In this document: positions 26,626 to 36,180 of the stretch, piece by piece
How the letters are laid out: each line of letters opens with the position of its first letter
How positions within the stretch are numbered: position 1 is the stretch's first letter
Assembly (NCBI GenBank): GCA_035512495.1
Contig: DATKDW010000026.1
Coordinates: forward strand, 1-56,975
DNA: 56,975 bases
Origin: Acidimicrobiales bacterium
GTDB taxonomy: Bacteria; Actinomycetota; Acidimicrobiia; Acidimicrobiales; CADCSY01
Direction: 5' to 3'
Program-made: the position numbers and the translations under genes
The notes under the pieces: generated by a model
What the model saw: the letters and a program-made list of their open reading frames with translations, nothing else
Told to the model about the DNA's origin: nothing
Databases searched by the model: none

Positions 26626-27418
26626 CACGCCCCCGGAGGGCGACGAGCAGCGTCCCGACCCCGCGGTCGAGCCCGAGGACGGCGCCGAGCCCGAGGACGG
26701 CGCCGCCGAGCCCGAGGACGGGGCCGCCGAGCCCGAGGCCGCCGCCGAGCCGGAGCCCGACCCGGCTCGGGACCCCATGATCGCAACCCTCGGCGAGCAC
26801 CTCGGCGACGACCTCGTCGCCTCCCACGTGGTCCCCGGCGTCGACGCCTGGGTGCGGGTGCGCCCCGAGGCGTGGCACCGCGCCGGCGAGGTCTGCCGCG
26901 ACGTCCTCGGCCTCACCTACTTCGGCCACCTGTCGGCCATCGACTGGATGCCCTCGCCCTACGGCAAGAGCGAGGACGGCGGCCTCGGCCGCGACGAGGG
27001 CGCGCCCGCAACCACCACCGCCCCGGCCGACCTCGCCCACGGCACCACGGGTGGCGAGACGCGCTTCCAGCTCATCGCCCGCCTCGAGAACCACGCCACC
27101 GGCATCGGCCTGCACCTCAAGGCCGACATCCCCGACGATGCGTTGGCGGTGGCCACGTGGTCGGACCTCTTCGCCGGCGCCGACTGGCACGAGCGCGAGA
27201 CCTGGGAGATGTTCGGCATCGACTTCGTCGACCACCCCCACCTCGTGCACATCTACCTGCCGGGTGAGTTCGAGGGTTACCCCCTCCGCAAGGACTTCCC
27301 GCTCCTCGCCCGTGAGGTGAAGCCGTGGCCGGGCCTGGTCGACGTGGAGCCCATGCCCGGCGAGGAGCCGGCCGAGGACGAGGCCGGAGCCAACGACGAG
27401 GCCGGAGCCGACGTATGA
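26612..27418 (+). CDS. nuoC: Complex I subunit C with acidic repeat N-terminus, second operon
   Basis: Structural arm subunit. The C-terminal half has the family signature [17 protein letters not shown], then [18 protein letters not shown]. Residues 20-50 are an [13 protein letters not shown] repeat that the DNA shows to be a recent tandem expansion. A second Thr/Ala insert lies near 120-145, and the C-terminus is again acidic. Hence 268 residues against 179 for the operon-1 copy. The TTG at 26612 overlaps nuoB2 by 14 bases; ATG 26777 would remove the repeat and is a possible alternative. Confidence 0.88.
   Translation: MSSPDTPPEGDEQRPDPAVEPEDGAEPEDGAAEPEDGAAEPEAAAEPEPDPARDPMIATLGEHLGDDLVASHVVPGVDAWVRVRPEAWHRAGEVCRDVLGLTYFGHLSAIDWMPSPYGKSEDGGLGRDEGAPATTTAPADLAHGTTGGETRFQLIARLENHATGIGLHLKADIPDDALAVATWSDLFAGADWHERETWEMFGIDFVDHPHLVHIYLPGEFEGYPLRKDFPLLAREVKPWPGLVDVEPMPGEEPAEDEAGANDEAGADV
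26669..26764 (+). repeat. In-frame 18/21-bp coding repeats in nuoC2
   Basis: Units starting GAGCCCGAGGAC (later GAGCCCGAGGCC) begin at 26669, 26687, 26708, 26729, with a last degenerate unit at 26747. Spacings of 18 and 21 bp keep the frame and encode EPEDGA(A). Near-identity at DNA level suggests recent slippage and possible strain-to-strain length variation. Confidence 0.8.
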
Positions 27419-27440
27419 CGTCCCGAACAGGAGCCACGCG

Positions 27441-28613
27441 ATGACCGCCGTCAGCGAGCGACAGCAGCGCGCCTACATCGCCGGTCAGGCGGCCGAGGCG
27501 CGGGTCAACGTCGAGATCGAGACCGAGGGCATGACCCTCAACATCGGCCCTCAGCACCCGGCGACCCACGGGACCCTGCGCATCGTGGCCAAGCTCGACG
27601 GCGAGCAGGTCATCTCGGCCGAGCCCGTGCTCGGCTACATGCACCGGGGCTACGAGAAGCTCGTCGAGGTCCGCACCTACCCCCAGGTCACGACCCTCAT
27701 CAACCGCATCGACTGGCTCGGCCACTTCGCCAACGAGGTGCCGTTCATCCTCGCCGCCGAGGCGCTGATGGGCATCGAGGCCCCCGAGCGGGCCCAGTAC
27801 ATCCGGACGATCTTCTTCGAGCTGGCGCGGATGTCGAACATCATGCTGTTCCTCGGCGACATGGGCGTGCAGCTCGGCGCCATCACCGCGGTGTTCTTCG
27901 CCTTCCGCGACCGCGAGCACGTGCTCAACATCATGGAGTCGGTGACCGGCGGCCGGTTCCACCCCAACTTCGACCGCATCGGCGGCCTCAAGGACGACCT
28001 CCCGGCCGGCTGGATCGACGAGTGCCGCGCCGTGATGGAGAAGGTCCGGGGGTTCTGCGACGAGATCGAGACCCTCCTCATGGGCAACGAGATCTTCGAG
28101 ACCCGGACCCGGGGCATCGGCGTCATCCCGCCCGAGATCGCCCTCTCCCATGGCCTGTCGGGGGCCAACGCCCGCGCCTCGGGCATCGACTACGACATCC
28201 GCCGCGACGTGCCGTCGGCCATGGCCTGGAACGAGGTCGACTGGAAGGTCTGGACCCACCCCGACGGCGACAGCTTCGCCCGCTACTGGGTCCGCCTCCA
28301 GGAGACGCGCGAGGCCACCCACATCGTCGACCAGCTGCTCGACAAGCTGCCCGCCGGCCCGATCATGGCCAAGGTGCCCCGCATCATCAAGGTGCCCGAG
28401 GGCGAGGCCTGGGTCTCCACCGAGAACCCGCTCGGTGAGATGGGCTACTACGTCGTGAGCAAGGGCGACCTCGGCCCGTTCCGGGTCAAGATCCGCACGC
28501 CCTCGTTCAACAACATCTCGGTCGTCCCGTGGGTGATGAAGGGCGTCTACGTGCCCGACATCATCACCATCCTCGCCAGCCTCTACTTCATCCTGGGGGA
28601 CATCGACCGGTGA
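27441..28613 (+). CDS. nuoD: Complex I subunit D with Tyr-to-Trp change at the quinone site, second operon
   Basis: Quinone-pocket subunit, 390 residues. The pocket His43 (in GPQHPATHG) is present and Arg89 next to cluster N2 is kept. The Tyr that hydrogen-bonds quinone in other complexes (Tyr87 in Thermus, Tyr108 in cattle) is Trp92 (INRIDWL; codon TGG). His174 in GGRFHPNF aligns with the Thermus His near N2 that operon 1 has lost. No hydrogenase-type CxxC pairs exist at either end, so this is a NuoD and not a [NiFe] large subunit. GGAGCC lies about 10 nt before the ATG. Starts 22 bp after nuoC2. Confidence 0.95.
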   Translation: MTAVSERQQRAYIAGQAAEARVNVEIETEGMTLNIGPQHPATHGTLRIVAKLDGEQVISAEPVLGYMHRGYEKLVEVRTYPQVTTLINRIDWLGHFANEVPFILAAEALMGIEAPERAQYIRTIFFELARMSNIMLFLGDMGVQLGAITAVFFAFRDREHVLNIMESVTGGRFHPNFDRIGGLKDDLPAGWIDECRAVMEKVRGFCDEIETLLMGNEIFETRTRGIGVIPPEIALSHGLSGANARASGIDYDIRRDVPSAMAWNEVDWKVWTHPDGDSFARYWVRLQETREATHIVDQLLDKLPAGPIMAKVPRIIKVPEGEAWVSTENPLGEMGYYVVSKGDLGPFRVKIRTPSFNNISVVPWVMKGVYVPDIITILASLYFILGDIDR

Positions 28614-29653
28614 TCGACCCCGTCCTGGCGATCAGCCTCTCCGACTACTGGGTCCAGACCGCCATCAAGGTGGGGGTCGTCCTCGCCATCATCCCGGCGG
28701 GCGCCCTCATCCTCGGCTACGTCTTCCTGCTGAAGATGATGAGCCACATGCAGAGCCGCGTCGGTCCGATGGAGGCCGGTCCCCACGGCGTGCTGCAGCT
28801 CGTCGCCGACGGCGTGAAGTTCATCCAGAAGGAGGACATCTTCCCGGCTCGGGCCGACCGCTGGGTCTTCGCCATGGCGCCCCTCGTGGTGCTCATGTCG
28901 ACGTTCCTGCTCTACGTCGTCGTCCCCGTCGGGCCCACGCTGGTCGTCGAAGACCTCGACATCGGCATCTTCTTCGCCCTCGGCATCTCGTCGCTGTCGG
29001 TGCTCGGCGTCCTCATGGCCGGCTGGGCCTCGGCCAACAAGTACTCGCTGATGGGTGGCCTCCGTGCCGCCGGCCAGCTCATCGCCTACGAGCTCCCGCT
29101 GATATTTGCGGTCGTCGGCGTCGTCATCCAGGCCGAGACGCTCAGCCTGCAGGGCATCGTCATGGCCCAGGCCGAGGGCGAGATCTTCGGTTGGGGCGGT
29201 ATCGGCAACCCGTTCATCCTCACCCAGTTCGTCGGCTTCGCCCTCTTCCTCGTCGCTGCCCAGGCCGAGCTGACCCAGCCGCCCTTCGACATGCCGGTCG
29301 CCGAGTCCGAGATCGTCGGCGGCTACCAGGTCGAGTACACGGGCTTCCGGTTCCTGCTGTTCTTCATCGGCGAGTTCGGCACCGCCTTCGCCTTCGCCGC
29401 CATCGGAGCCACCCTCTTCCTCGGCGGTTGGTACCTGCCGGGGATGGACGTCACCGGTGGGCTGTTCTCCAACGTGCTCGGCCCCCTGGTGCTCTTCGCC
29501 AAGATCATGCTGGTGGCGTTCATCATCTTCTGGGTGCGCTTCACCTACCCTCGCCTCCGCGAGGACCAGCTGCAGTCGTTCGCCTGGAAGTACCTGATCG
29601 AGCTGTCGCTGCTCAACATCTTCGTCACGGCTGTCTTCAAGGTGGTCTTCTAG
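28610..29653 (+). CDS. nuoH: Complex I subunit H, second operon
   Basis: Quinone-channel membrane subunit, 347 residues, about eight helices. Marks: KMMSHMQSRVGPMEAGPHG, then LQLVADGVKFIQKEDIFP, AELTQPPFDMPVAESE and GGYQVEYTGFRF. GTG 28610 overlaps the nuoD2 stop as GTGA. It lacks the C-terminal tail of the operon-1 protein. In operon order it follows nuoD directly: the place where nuoE, F and G stand in operon 1 is empty, with no remnant. Confidence 0.95.
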   Translation: MIDPVLAISLSDYWVQTAIKVGVVLAIIPAGALILGYVFLLKMMSHMQSRVGPMEAGPHGVLQLVADGVKFIQKEDIFPARADRWVFAMAPLVVLMSTFLLYVVVPVGPTLVVEDLDIGIFFALGISSLSVLGVLMAGWASANKYSLMGGLRAAGQLIAYELPLIFAVVGVVIQAETLSLQGIVMAQAEGEIFGWGGIGNPFILTQFVGFALFLVAAQAELTQPPFDMPVAESEIVGGYQVEYTGFRFLLFFIGEFGTAFAFAAIGATLFLGGWYLPGMDVTGGLFSNVLGPLVLFAKIMLVAFIIFWVRFTYPRLREDQLQSFAWKYLIELSLLNIFVTAVFKVVF

Positions 29654-30142
29654 ATGCCCCAGCTCCCCGGCCTGGTGAAGGGCCTCGGCGTCACCTTCAA
29701 GACGATGCTGAAGCCCGCGGTCACCACGCAGTACCCCCACGAGCGCGAGGCCCCGGCGCCTCGGGCGCGTGGCGTGATCGCCCTGAAGGAGGAGAACTGC
29801 ACCGTCTGCATGCTGTGCTCGCGCAGCTGTCCCGACTGGTGCATCTACATCGAGGGCCACAAGACCAAGGCGCCGCCGCGGCGTGAGGGTGGCAAGACCC
29901 GCACGGTGCAGCACCTCGACCGCTTCGACATCGACTACGGGCTGTGCATGTACTGCGGGATCTGCGTCGAGGTCTGCCCATTCGACGCCCTCTTCTGGAG
30001 CCCCGAATTCGAGTACTCCGAGATGCGCATCGCCGACCTCCTCCACGACAAGACCCGCCTCGGCGAGTGGATGGAGACCGTGCCCGACAACGAGCCCTAC
30101 GAGCAGGGCTCGGAGCAGAAGGTCAAGAAGATCCCCCGATGA
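29654..30142 (+). CDS. nuoI: Complex I subunit I, second operon
   Basis: Two-cluster ferredoxin-like subunit, 162 residues. Ligands C49, C52, C55, C59 and C98, C101, C104, C108 are complete; both motifs are followed by Pro. N-terminus [16 protein letters not shown] is the membrane-surface helix of NuoI. Because NuoEFG are missing, this subunit is the likely entry point for electrons from an external donor such as ferredoxin, as proposed for other 11-subunit complexes. The ATG follows the nuoH2 stop without a gap; overlaps nuoJ2 by ATGA. Confidence 0.95.
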   Translation: MPQLPGLVKGLGVTFKTMLKPAVTTQYPHEREAPAPRARGVIALKEENCTVCMLCSRSCPDWCIYIEGHKTKAPPRREGGKTRTVQHLDRFDIDYGLCMYCGICVEVCPFDALFWSPEFEYSEMRIADLLHDKTRLGEWMETVPDNEPYEQGSEQKVKKIPR

Positions 30143-30657
30143 TCGCCCAGAACGTCGCCTTCGGCATCCTGGCCGCCGCCGCGGTCCTCGCCGCCCTCCG
30201 GGTGGTCACCACCAAGAACGTGGTGCACGCCGCGCTGTACCTGGTGATGGTGCTGGCCAGCGTCGGTGCGCTGTACATCCTGCTGGTGGCCGAGTTCATC
30301 GCCGCCGTGCAGGTGCTGGTCTACATCGGCGCCATCGTCGTGCTCTTCCTCTTCGGTGTGATGTTGACGCGCGCTCCCCTCGGTGACGAGGGCGGCCTCG
30401 ACAACGACCAGCGGGGCATCGCCGCGATCACCGCCCTGTTCCTCCTCGGTGTGCTGAGCTTCGCCCTGATCGATGCCTTCGGCGACGACCGCCTGCCCGA
30501 CCTCGCCGGCGAGAGCCGGGCGCAGCTCACCGCCGAGCGGGGCACCGACGCCGTTGGCGACATGCTCTTCGCCAACTTCCTCGTGCCCTTCCAGGCCGTC
30601 GGCGTCCTGCTCCTGGCTGCCCTCGTCGGCGCCATCGTCCTGGCTCGTCGGGACTGA
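30139..30657 (+). CDS. nuoJ: Complex I subunit J, second operon
   Basis: Membrane subunit with about five helices, 172 residues. Marks: [20 protein letters not shown] near residue 28 (core [10 protein letters not shown]), then [25 protein letters not shown] 30139 overlaps the nuoI2 stop; the earlier open frame is a shadow of nuoI2. The gap of 12 bp to nuoK2 carries GGAGGATC as ribosome binding site. Confidence 0.94.
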   Translation: MIAQNVAFGILAAAAVLAALRVVTTKNVVHAALYLVMVLASVGALYILLVAEFIAAVQVLVYIGAIVVLFLFGVMLTRAPLGDEGGLDNDQRGIAAITALFLLGVLSFALIDAFGDDRLPDLAGESRAQLTAERGTDAVGDMLFANFLVPFQAVGVLLLAALVGAIVLARRD

Positions 30658-30669
30658 TCGGAGGATCTC

Positions 30670-30978
30670 ATGCTTCTCAACCAGTTCCTCCTCCTCGGCG
30701 CCATCTTGTTCTGCATCGGCGTGTACGGCGTGCTCGCCCGTCGCAACGGCGTGCTCGTGCTCATGTCGATCGAGCTGATCCTCAACGCCGTGAACATCAA
30801 CCTCATCGCCTTCGGCTCCATGGCCGGCGGCGACGCCATGCTCGTGGGGCAGGTCTTCGCCCTCTTCGTGGTGGCCGTGGCCGCCGCTGAGGTCGGCGTC
30901 GGCCTGGCGATCATCCTGCTCATCTACCGCAACCGCCGCAGCGTCGACATCGATGACGTCGACCTGATGAAGGGCTGA
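30670..30978 (+). CDS. nuoK: Complex I subunit K, second operon
   Basis: Three-helix MrpC-like proton-channel subunit, 102 residues. The buried acids are in [17 protein letters not shown] and [19 protein letters not shown] lies 6-7 nt before the ATG. Only 2 nt separate it from the GTG of nuoL2. Confidence 0.95.
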   Translation: MLLNQFLLLGAILFCIGVYGVLARRNGVLVLMSIELILNAVNINLIAFGSMAGGDAMLVGQVFALFVVAVAAAEVGVGLAIILLIYRNRRSVDIDDVDLMKG

Positions 30979-30980
30979 CC

Positions 30981-33110
30981 GTGCTCGAGAACGCCTGGAT
31001 CATCCCAGCCCTGACCTTCATGTCGTTCTGGCTGATCCTGTTCTTCGGCAAGCGCCTGCCGAAGCACGGGTCGGAGATCGGCGTCGGCGTGCTCGCCGTC
31101 GCGTTCGCGCTCTCCTGCGTCGGTGTCTTCCAGTGGCTCGACCAGCCCGAGGACCACGTCGTCGAGCCCGCCGGGGTCCACGCCACCGACGAGTCCCAAG
31201 CCGGCGACGACCACGCCCTCGCGGCGCCGGTCGTCCTCGCCGGCCTCGACGGGACCGAGGTGACGGCCGCCGAGGACGACGACCACGGCGGGCCCACCAC
31301 CATTCGCGGCGCGGTGGAGCGCAACGTCACCTGGTTCGAGATCGGCGACGTCGAGGTGAAGGTCGGTACCGCCATCGATGGCCTCGCCGTGACCATGCTC
31401 TTCGTGGTGACCCTGATCTCGCTGCTGGTGCACGTGTTCTCCACGAACTACATGCACGGCGACCCCCGCTTCACCTTCTACTTCGCCGGTCTCTCCCTGT
31501 TCACCACCGGGATGCTCCTGCTGGTCGTCTCCAGCAGCATGCTGCAGCTGCTGTTCGGTTGGGAGCTGATGGGCCTGTGCAGCTTCATGCTGATCGGGCA
31601 CTGGTGGGAGGAGAAGGACAACTCCAACGCTGCCCTCAAGGCGTTCCTGACCACGCGCACCGGCGACATCGGGCTGCTGGTCGGCATCTCGATCCTGTTC
31701 TTCGCCGCCGGCCTGACGTTCGACATCGCCAGCATCAACGCCGCCGCCCTCGGCGGTGAGATCGCCGAGACGGCGCTGCTCGTGGCGGCGGTCGCCCTGT
31801 TCGTCGCCGCCATCGGCAAGTCTGCCCAGTTCCCGCTGCACACCTGGCTCCCCGACGCCATGGCCGGACCCACGCCGGTGTCGGCGCTGATCCACGCCGC
31901 CACCATGGTCGTGGCCGGGGTGTACCTCGTGGCCCGCCTCTACGGCGTCTTCTGGCAGGCGTTCGACATCGGCGGCGGCGGGGTCAACCCAATCGCGGTG
32001 ATCGGTGGCATCACCATCCTCATCGCCGCCGCCTTGGCGTTCGTGCAGACCGACATCAAGAAGGTGCTCGCCTACTCCACCGTCAGCCAGCTGGGCTTCA
32101 TGGTGCTGGCCCTCGGCGTCGGCGCCTGGACCGCAGCCATCTTCCACCTCTTCACCCACGCCTTCTTCAAGGGCCTCCTCTTCCTCGGCGCCGGGTCGGT
32201 CAGCCATGCCGTGCACAGCTTCGACATGCGGGAGATGGGTGGTCTCCGCAAGCACATGCCGACCACCTACGTCACCTTCATGATCGGCTCGCTCGCCCTC
32301 GCCGGCCTCCCGCCGCTGGCAGGGTTCTGGTCGAAGGATGAGATCCTGCTCGGCGCCTCGGACAACGGCTACGGCGTCTTCATGATCGTCGGCCTCGTCG
32401 GTGCGTTCATGACGGCGGCCTACATGACTCGTGCGGTCTACCTCACGTTCTTCGGTGAGTTCCGGGGCCACGGCCACCCCCACGAGTCCCCGAAGGTCAT
32501 CACCGTCCCGCTGATCGTCCTGGCGGTGCTCTCGGTCGGTGCCGGGCTCCTCAACGCCCCGCCGCTCGGCATCCAGGCGTTCTTCTACGCCACCCGCAAC
32601 GAGGTGTTCGTCCTCGCCGGGGTCAACCACCCCGAGTTCTCGGTGCCGATCGCCTTCAACTCGATCGTCGTCGCCGTGGTCGGCATCGCCGTCGCCGCCG
32701 TCCTCTACTTCGGGGGCCGTCTCCCGCAGGGCGTCACCGCACGCAACCGGGCGGCTGCCGTCGGCTACCGCTTCCTCGAGAACAAGTACTACCTCGACCA
32801 CCTCTACACCGGCGTCGTCGTCGGCTCCGTCAAGGGCTCGATCGCCCGGGCCGCCAACTGGTTCAACCAGCGGGTGCTCGACGGGATCGTCAACGGCGTC
32901 GCCAACGGCTCCGTCACCTCCGGCCGCTGGATCTACAAGCGGATCGACCAGGGGGTGGTCGACGGCGCCGTCAACGGCGCCGGCATCGGTGCCGGCCGTG
33001 CCGGCGGTGGCCTCCGGGCCATCCAGAACGGCAAGGTGCAGAGCTACGCGGCGCTCCTCTTCGCAGGCGCCGCCGCCTTTGCCTTCGTCCTCGTCCTCTT
33101 CGTCCAGTAG
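30981..33110 (+). CDS. nuoL: Complex I subunit L, second operon
   Basis: Distal antiporter-like subunit. Marks: LLFGWELMGLCSFMLIGHWW, KSAQFPLHTWLPDAMAGPTP, QTDIKKVLAYSTVSQLGFMV and LFTHAFFKGLLFLGAGSVSH. At 709 residues it is longer than the operon-1 copy. An acidic loop of about 65 residues (near 55-115, with repeated Asp/Glu/His) sits between the first two helices, on a non-conserved surface. The C-terminus has repeated VDGAVNGAG-like segments (near 630-680) also seen more weakly in the operon-1 NuoL. The GTG start is adjacent to the nuoK2 stop. Confidence 0.94.
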   Translation: MLENAWIIPALTFMSFWLILFFGKRLPKHGSEIGVGVLAVAFALSCVGVFQWLDQPEDHVVEPAGVHATDESQAGDDHALAAPVVLAGLDGTEVTAAEDDDHGGPTTIRGAVERNVTWFEIGDVEVKVGTAIDGLAVTMLFVVTLISLLVHVFSTNYMHGDPRFTFYFAGLSLFTTGMLLLVVSSSMLQLLFGWELMGLCSFMLIGHWWEEKDNSNAALKAFLTTRTGDIGLLVGISILFFAAGLTFDIASINAAALGGEIAETALLVAAVALFVAAIGKSAQFPLHTWLPDAMAGPTPVSALIHAATMVVAGVYLVARLYGVFWQAFDIGGGGVNPIAVIGGITILIAAALAFVQTDIKKVLAYSTVSQLGFMVLALGVGAWTAAIFHLFTHAFFKGLLFLGAGSVSHAVHSFDMREMGGLRKHMPTTYVTFMIGSLALAGLPPLAGFWSKDEILLGASDNGYGVFMIVGLVGAFMTAAYMTRAVYLTFFGEFRGHGHPHESPKVITVPLIVLAVLSVGAGLLNAPPLGIQAFFYATRNEVFVLAGVNHPEFSVPIAFNSIVVAVVGIAVAAVLYFGGRLPQGVTARNRAAAVGYRFLENKYYLDHLYTGVVVGSVKGSIARAANWFNQRVLDGIVNGVANGSVTSGRWIYKRIDQGVVDGAVNGAGIGAGRAGGGLRAIQNGKVQSYAALLFAGAAAFAFVLVLFVQ

Positions 33111-33149
33111 CGCAGCCCGAGCAAGAACAGCCAGGAGCGATCGACGCCA

Positions 33150-34670
33150 ATGGAGACCTTCGACGACTACGCCCTCTCGCTGGCGGTGTTCCTGCCGCTG
33201 GCAGGGGCCATCGCCATGATGCTCGTGCCGCGGGCCGAGGAGGTGACCCACAAGGTCCTCGCCCTCCTCACCACCGCCGCCACCTTCGGCATCGGCATCT
33301 ACATCCTCGCCCGCTTCGACTACGGGCGTGCCGGTGAGCTGCAGTTCGGCCTCGACAAGCCCTGGATCGAGGTCATCAACAGCCGGTACCTGATCGGCAT
33401 CGACGGGATCTCCCTCCCGTTGCTGGTGCTGTCGATGTTCATCACCCTGCTGGTCGTGCTCTACAGCTGGAACCACTTCCCGACACCGCACAACCCCAAG
33501 GCGTTCCTCATCCTGATCCTCATCCTCGAAGTCGGGATGAACGGCACCTTCGTGGCCCAGGACCTCATCTTGTTCTTCGTCTTCTTCGAGGTCGTGCTGC
33601 TGCCGATGTACTTCATGATCGGCGTGTGGGGTGGCGAGGACCGCCAGTACGCGGCCATCAAGTTCTTCCTCTTCACGCTCTTCGGCTCGGCGCTCATGCT
33701 GCTGGGCTTCTTGGCCCTGTTCTTCCAGGGCGGTGAGACGTTCTCCATCCCCGAGCTCGTCGCTGTGGCATCGGACAACATCGACCGCAACACCCAGCTG
33801 CTGATCTTCGGTGGCCTGTTCATGGGCTTCGCCATCAAGGTGCCCATGTTCCCGTTCCACACGTGGCTCCCCGACGCCCACACCCAGGCACCGACCCAGG
33901 GCTCGGTGATCCTGGCCGCCATCCTGCTGAAGCTCGGCACCTACGGCTTCGTCCGGGTCGCCATCCCGATCCTGCCCGAGGCCGCCATCGAGTGGGCGCC
34001 CTGGATCGGCGGCCTAGCCGTCATTGGCATCATCTACGGCGCCCTCGGCTGCCTCGCCCAGACCGACATGAAGCGCCTGATCGCCTTCTCCTCGGTGGCC
34101 CACATGGGTTACGTGATGCTGGGCATCGCCACCCTCACCGACTTCGGCCTCAACGCGGCGGTGTTCGGCATGGTCGCCCACGGCCTCATCACCGGCATGC
34201 TCTTCTTCGTCGCCGGCTCGGTGAAGGACCGCTTCCACACCCTGGAGCTGTCCCGACTCGGCGGCCTGCTCCTCCAGGCGCCCCGCCTGGGCTGGATCCT
34301 CGGTTTCTGCGCCATGGCGTCGCTCGGGCTCCCCGGGCTCGCCGGGTTCTGGGGCGAGTTCCCCGTCATCCTCGCCGCCTACAGCCCCGCCGAAGGCCTG
34401 TCGGTCGAGCTGTTCCGCGGCTACATGGTCGTGGCCGCCGTCGGCACCGTGCTCGCCGCCGGCTACCTCCTCTGGATGCTGCAGCGAGCGGCGTTCGGCA
34501 CCCCCAAGGAGGAGTTCGAGAAGGTCGACATCCACGATCTCCACTGGAACGAGTACGTGGCCTGGACGCCGATCCTCATCCTGATCGTGGTGCTGGGCGT
34601 CTACCCGACCCTGCTGTTCGGGATCACCGACGCCGCGGTGGGCACGGCCCTGGCCGCGCTGGGGGGCTGA
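33150..34670 (+). CDS. nuoM: Complex I subunit M, second operon
   Basis: Antiporter-like proton-pumping subunit, 506 residues, about 14 helices. Marks: FFEVVLLPMYFMIGVWGGED, then IKVPMFPFHTWLPDAHTQAP and DMKRLIAFSSVAHMGYVML. The 39-bp gap after nuoL2 is the longest inside this operon and contains AGGAG 11 nt before the ATG. The C-terminus is plain, without the acidic tail of the operon-1 copy. Confidence 0.95.
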   Translation: METFDDYALSLAVFLPLAGAIAMMLVPRAEEVTHKVLALLTTAATFGIGIYILARFDYGRAGELQFGLDKPWIEVINSRYLIGIDGISLPLLVLSMFITLLVVLYSWNHFPTPHNPKAFLILILILEVGMNGTFVAQDLILFFVFFEVVLLPMYFMIGVWGGEDRQYAAIKFFLFTLFGSALMLLGFLALFFQGGETFSIPELVAVASDNIDRNTQLLIFGGLFMGFAIKVPMFPFHTWLPDAHTQAPTQGSVILAAILLKLGTYGFVRVAIPILPEAAIEWAPWIGGLAVIGIIYGALGCLAQTDMKRLIAFSSVAHMGYVMLGIATLTDFGLNAAVFGMVAHGLITGMLFFVAGSVKDRFHTLELSRLGGLLLQAPRLGWILGFCAMASLGLPGLAGFWGEFPVILAAYSPAEGLSVELFRGYMVVAAVGTVLAAGYLLWMLQRAAFGTPKEEFEKVDIHDLHWNEYVAWTPILILIVVLGVYPTLLFGITDAAVGTALAALGG

Positions 34671-34673
34671 CCG

Positions 34674-36176
34674 ATGGAGACCGTGCGATCGGCGTTCGAG
34701 ACGCCGGTCATCGACTACCACGCCTTCGCCCCCGAGCTGGTGCTGCTCGGGGTCATCGTGGTGCTGCTGCTGATCGACCTGCTGTTCGAGGAGCGGGTCC
34801 GCTGGGCGACCTCCACCGTCGCCGGCATCGGCCTGATCGCCGCCATGGTCCCCGTGCTCACCCTCGCCGTCGACGGCGCCGACCGCGGCATGTTCAACGG
34901 CGCCTACATGGTCGACAACTTCGCGCTCGTCCTCAAGGCGCTGTTCCTCGTCGCCGCGCTGATCACCACGCTCATCGCCACCGACTACATCGCCGACGGC
35001 GACTACTACGTGGGCGAGTTCTACTTCATGGTGCTGTGCTCGGTGCTGGGCATGATGGTCATGGCCTCGTCGCGCGACCTCATCAGCATCTTCATCGCCC
35101 TCGAGCTCCTCTCGATCCCCGCCTACCTGCTCGCCGGCTGGCGGAAGCGGGACCTCCGGGGCAACGAGGCCTCGCTGAAGTACTACCTCCTCGGCGTGTT
35201 CGCCACGGCGGTGATGCTTTACGGCATGTCGCTGGTGTTCGGCATGACCGGCACCACCATCCTCACCGAGATCGGCGACGCCCTCGCCGCCGGTGAGGGC
35301 TCGGCCCCGATCGTCACCCTCGGCATCGTCTTCGTGATCGTCGGCTTCGCATTCAAGATCTCGGCCGTCCCGTTCCACACCTGGGCGCCCGACACCTACG
35401 AGGGCGCGCCGACCCCGATCACCGCCTTCCTGTCCGTGGCCTCCAAGGCGGCGGGCTTCGTCGCCCTCATGCAGCTGGTCTTCATCGGCTTCCTCGGTCG
35501 TGACGACGTCTGGCAGCCGATGTTCTGGGTCCTGGCGGTGCTGACCATGACGGTCGGCAACCTCATCGCCCTGCGCCAGACAAACATCATCCGCCTGCTC
35601 GCCTACTCGTCGGTGGCCCAGGCCGGGTTCATGCTCGTACCCTTCGCCGTCGCCGGCGAGCTCGACGCCGGCCCAGCCGGCGCCATCAGCGCCGTGGTCA
35701 CCTACCTGCTGATCTACACGGCGATGAACCTCGGTGCCTTCGCCGTGGTGATGACCGTGGCCCGCAAGACGCGCTCGGGCGAGATCGAGTCGTTCGGTGG
35801 GCTGTTCACCTACGCCCCCGGCCTCACCGTGGTGATGACGATCTTCCTGTTCGCCCTCGCCGGCATCCCTCCGCTCGCCGGCTGGTACGCCAAGTTCGTG
35901 GTCTTCCGGGTGCTCTTCGACGCCTTGACGCCCGCCGCGGTGGTGCTCGGCGTGATCGTGGGCGTCAACTCCGTGATCGCGCTCTTCTACTACGCCAACG
36001 TGGCCCGCCAGATGTGGATGGCCCCGGTGCCCGACGGCGACACCATGCCCGTCAAGGTCACGCCGTCGCTCACCGCAGCCCTCGGGCTGTGCGTGGTCGC
36101 CACGGTGATCATCGGCATCGTCCCCGGCGTGATCGCCCGCTTCGGCGATCTCGCCCTCTTCGCCGCCCTGCCCTGA
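34674..36176 (+). CDS. nuoN: Complex I subunit N, second operon
   Basis: Third antiporter-like subunit, 500 residues, about 14 helices. Marks: FIALELLSIPAYLLAGWRKR, then KISAVPFHTWAPDTYEGAPT and RQTNIIRLLAYSSVAQAGFML. Starts 3 nt after the nuoM2 stop. With it the operon encodes exactly the 11 core subunits ABCDHIJKLMN. The next gene starts 4 nt downstream, so the methyltransferase is part of the same transcript. Confidence 0.95.
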   Translation: METVRSAFETPVIDYHAFAPELVLLGVIVVLLLIDLLFEERVRWATSTVAGIGLIAAMVPVLTLAVDGADRGMFNGAYMVDNFALVLKALFLVAALITTLIATDYIADGDYYVGEFYFMVLCSVLGMMVMASSRDLISIFIALELLSIPAYLLAGWRKRDLRGNEASLKYYLLGVFATAVMLYGMSLVFGMTGTTILTEIGDALAAGEGSAPIVTLGIVFVIVGFAFKISAVPFHTWAPDTYEGAPTPITAFLSVASKAAGFVALMQLVFIGFLGRDDVWQPMFWVLAVLTMTVGNLIALRQTNIIRLLAYSSVAQAGFMLVPFAVAGELDAGPAGAISAVVTYLLIYTAMNLGAFAVVMTVARKTRSGEIESFGGLFTYAPGLTVVMTIFLFALAGIPPLAGWYAKFVVFRVLFDALTPAAVVLGVIVGVNSVIALFYYANVARQMWMAPVPDGDTMPVKVTPSLTAALGLCVVATVIIGIVPGVIARFGDLALFAALP

Positions 36177-36180
36177 GCGT

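Noticed and set aside
27441-28613. [NiFe] hydrogenase-like (group 4) large subunit
   Set aside because: The nickel-binding CxxC pairs are absent and GPQHPATHG is a NuoD signature.
25728-36176. Assembly artefact or recent duplication of the nuo operon
   Set aside because: The two sets differ at protein level throughout, in gene content (no EFG) and in tails, so both are real and anciently diverged.
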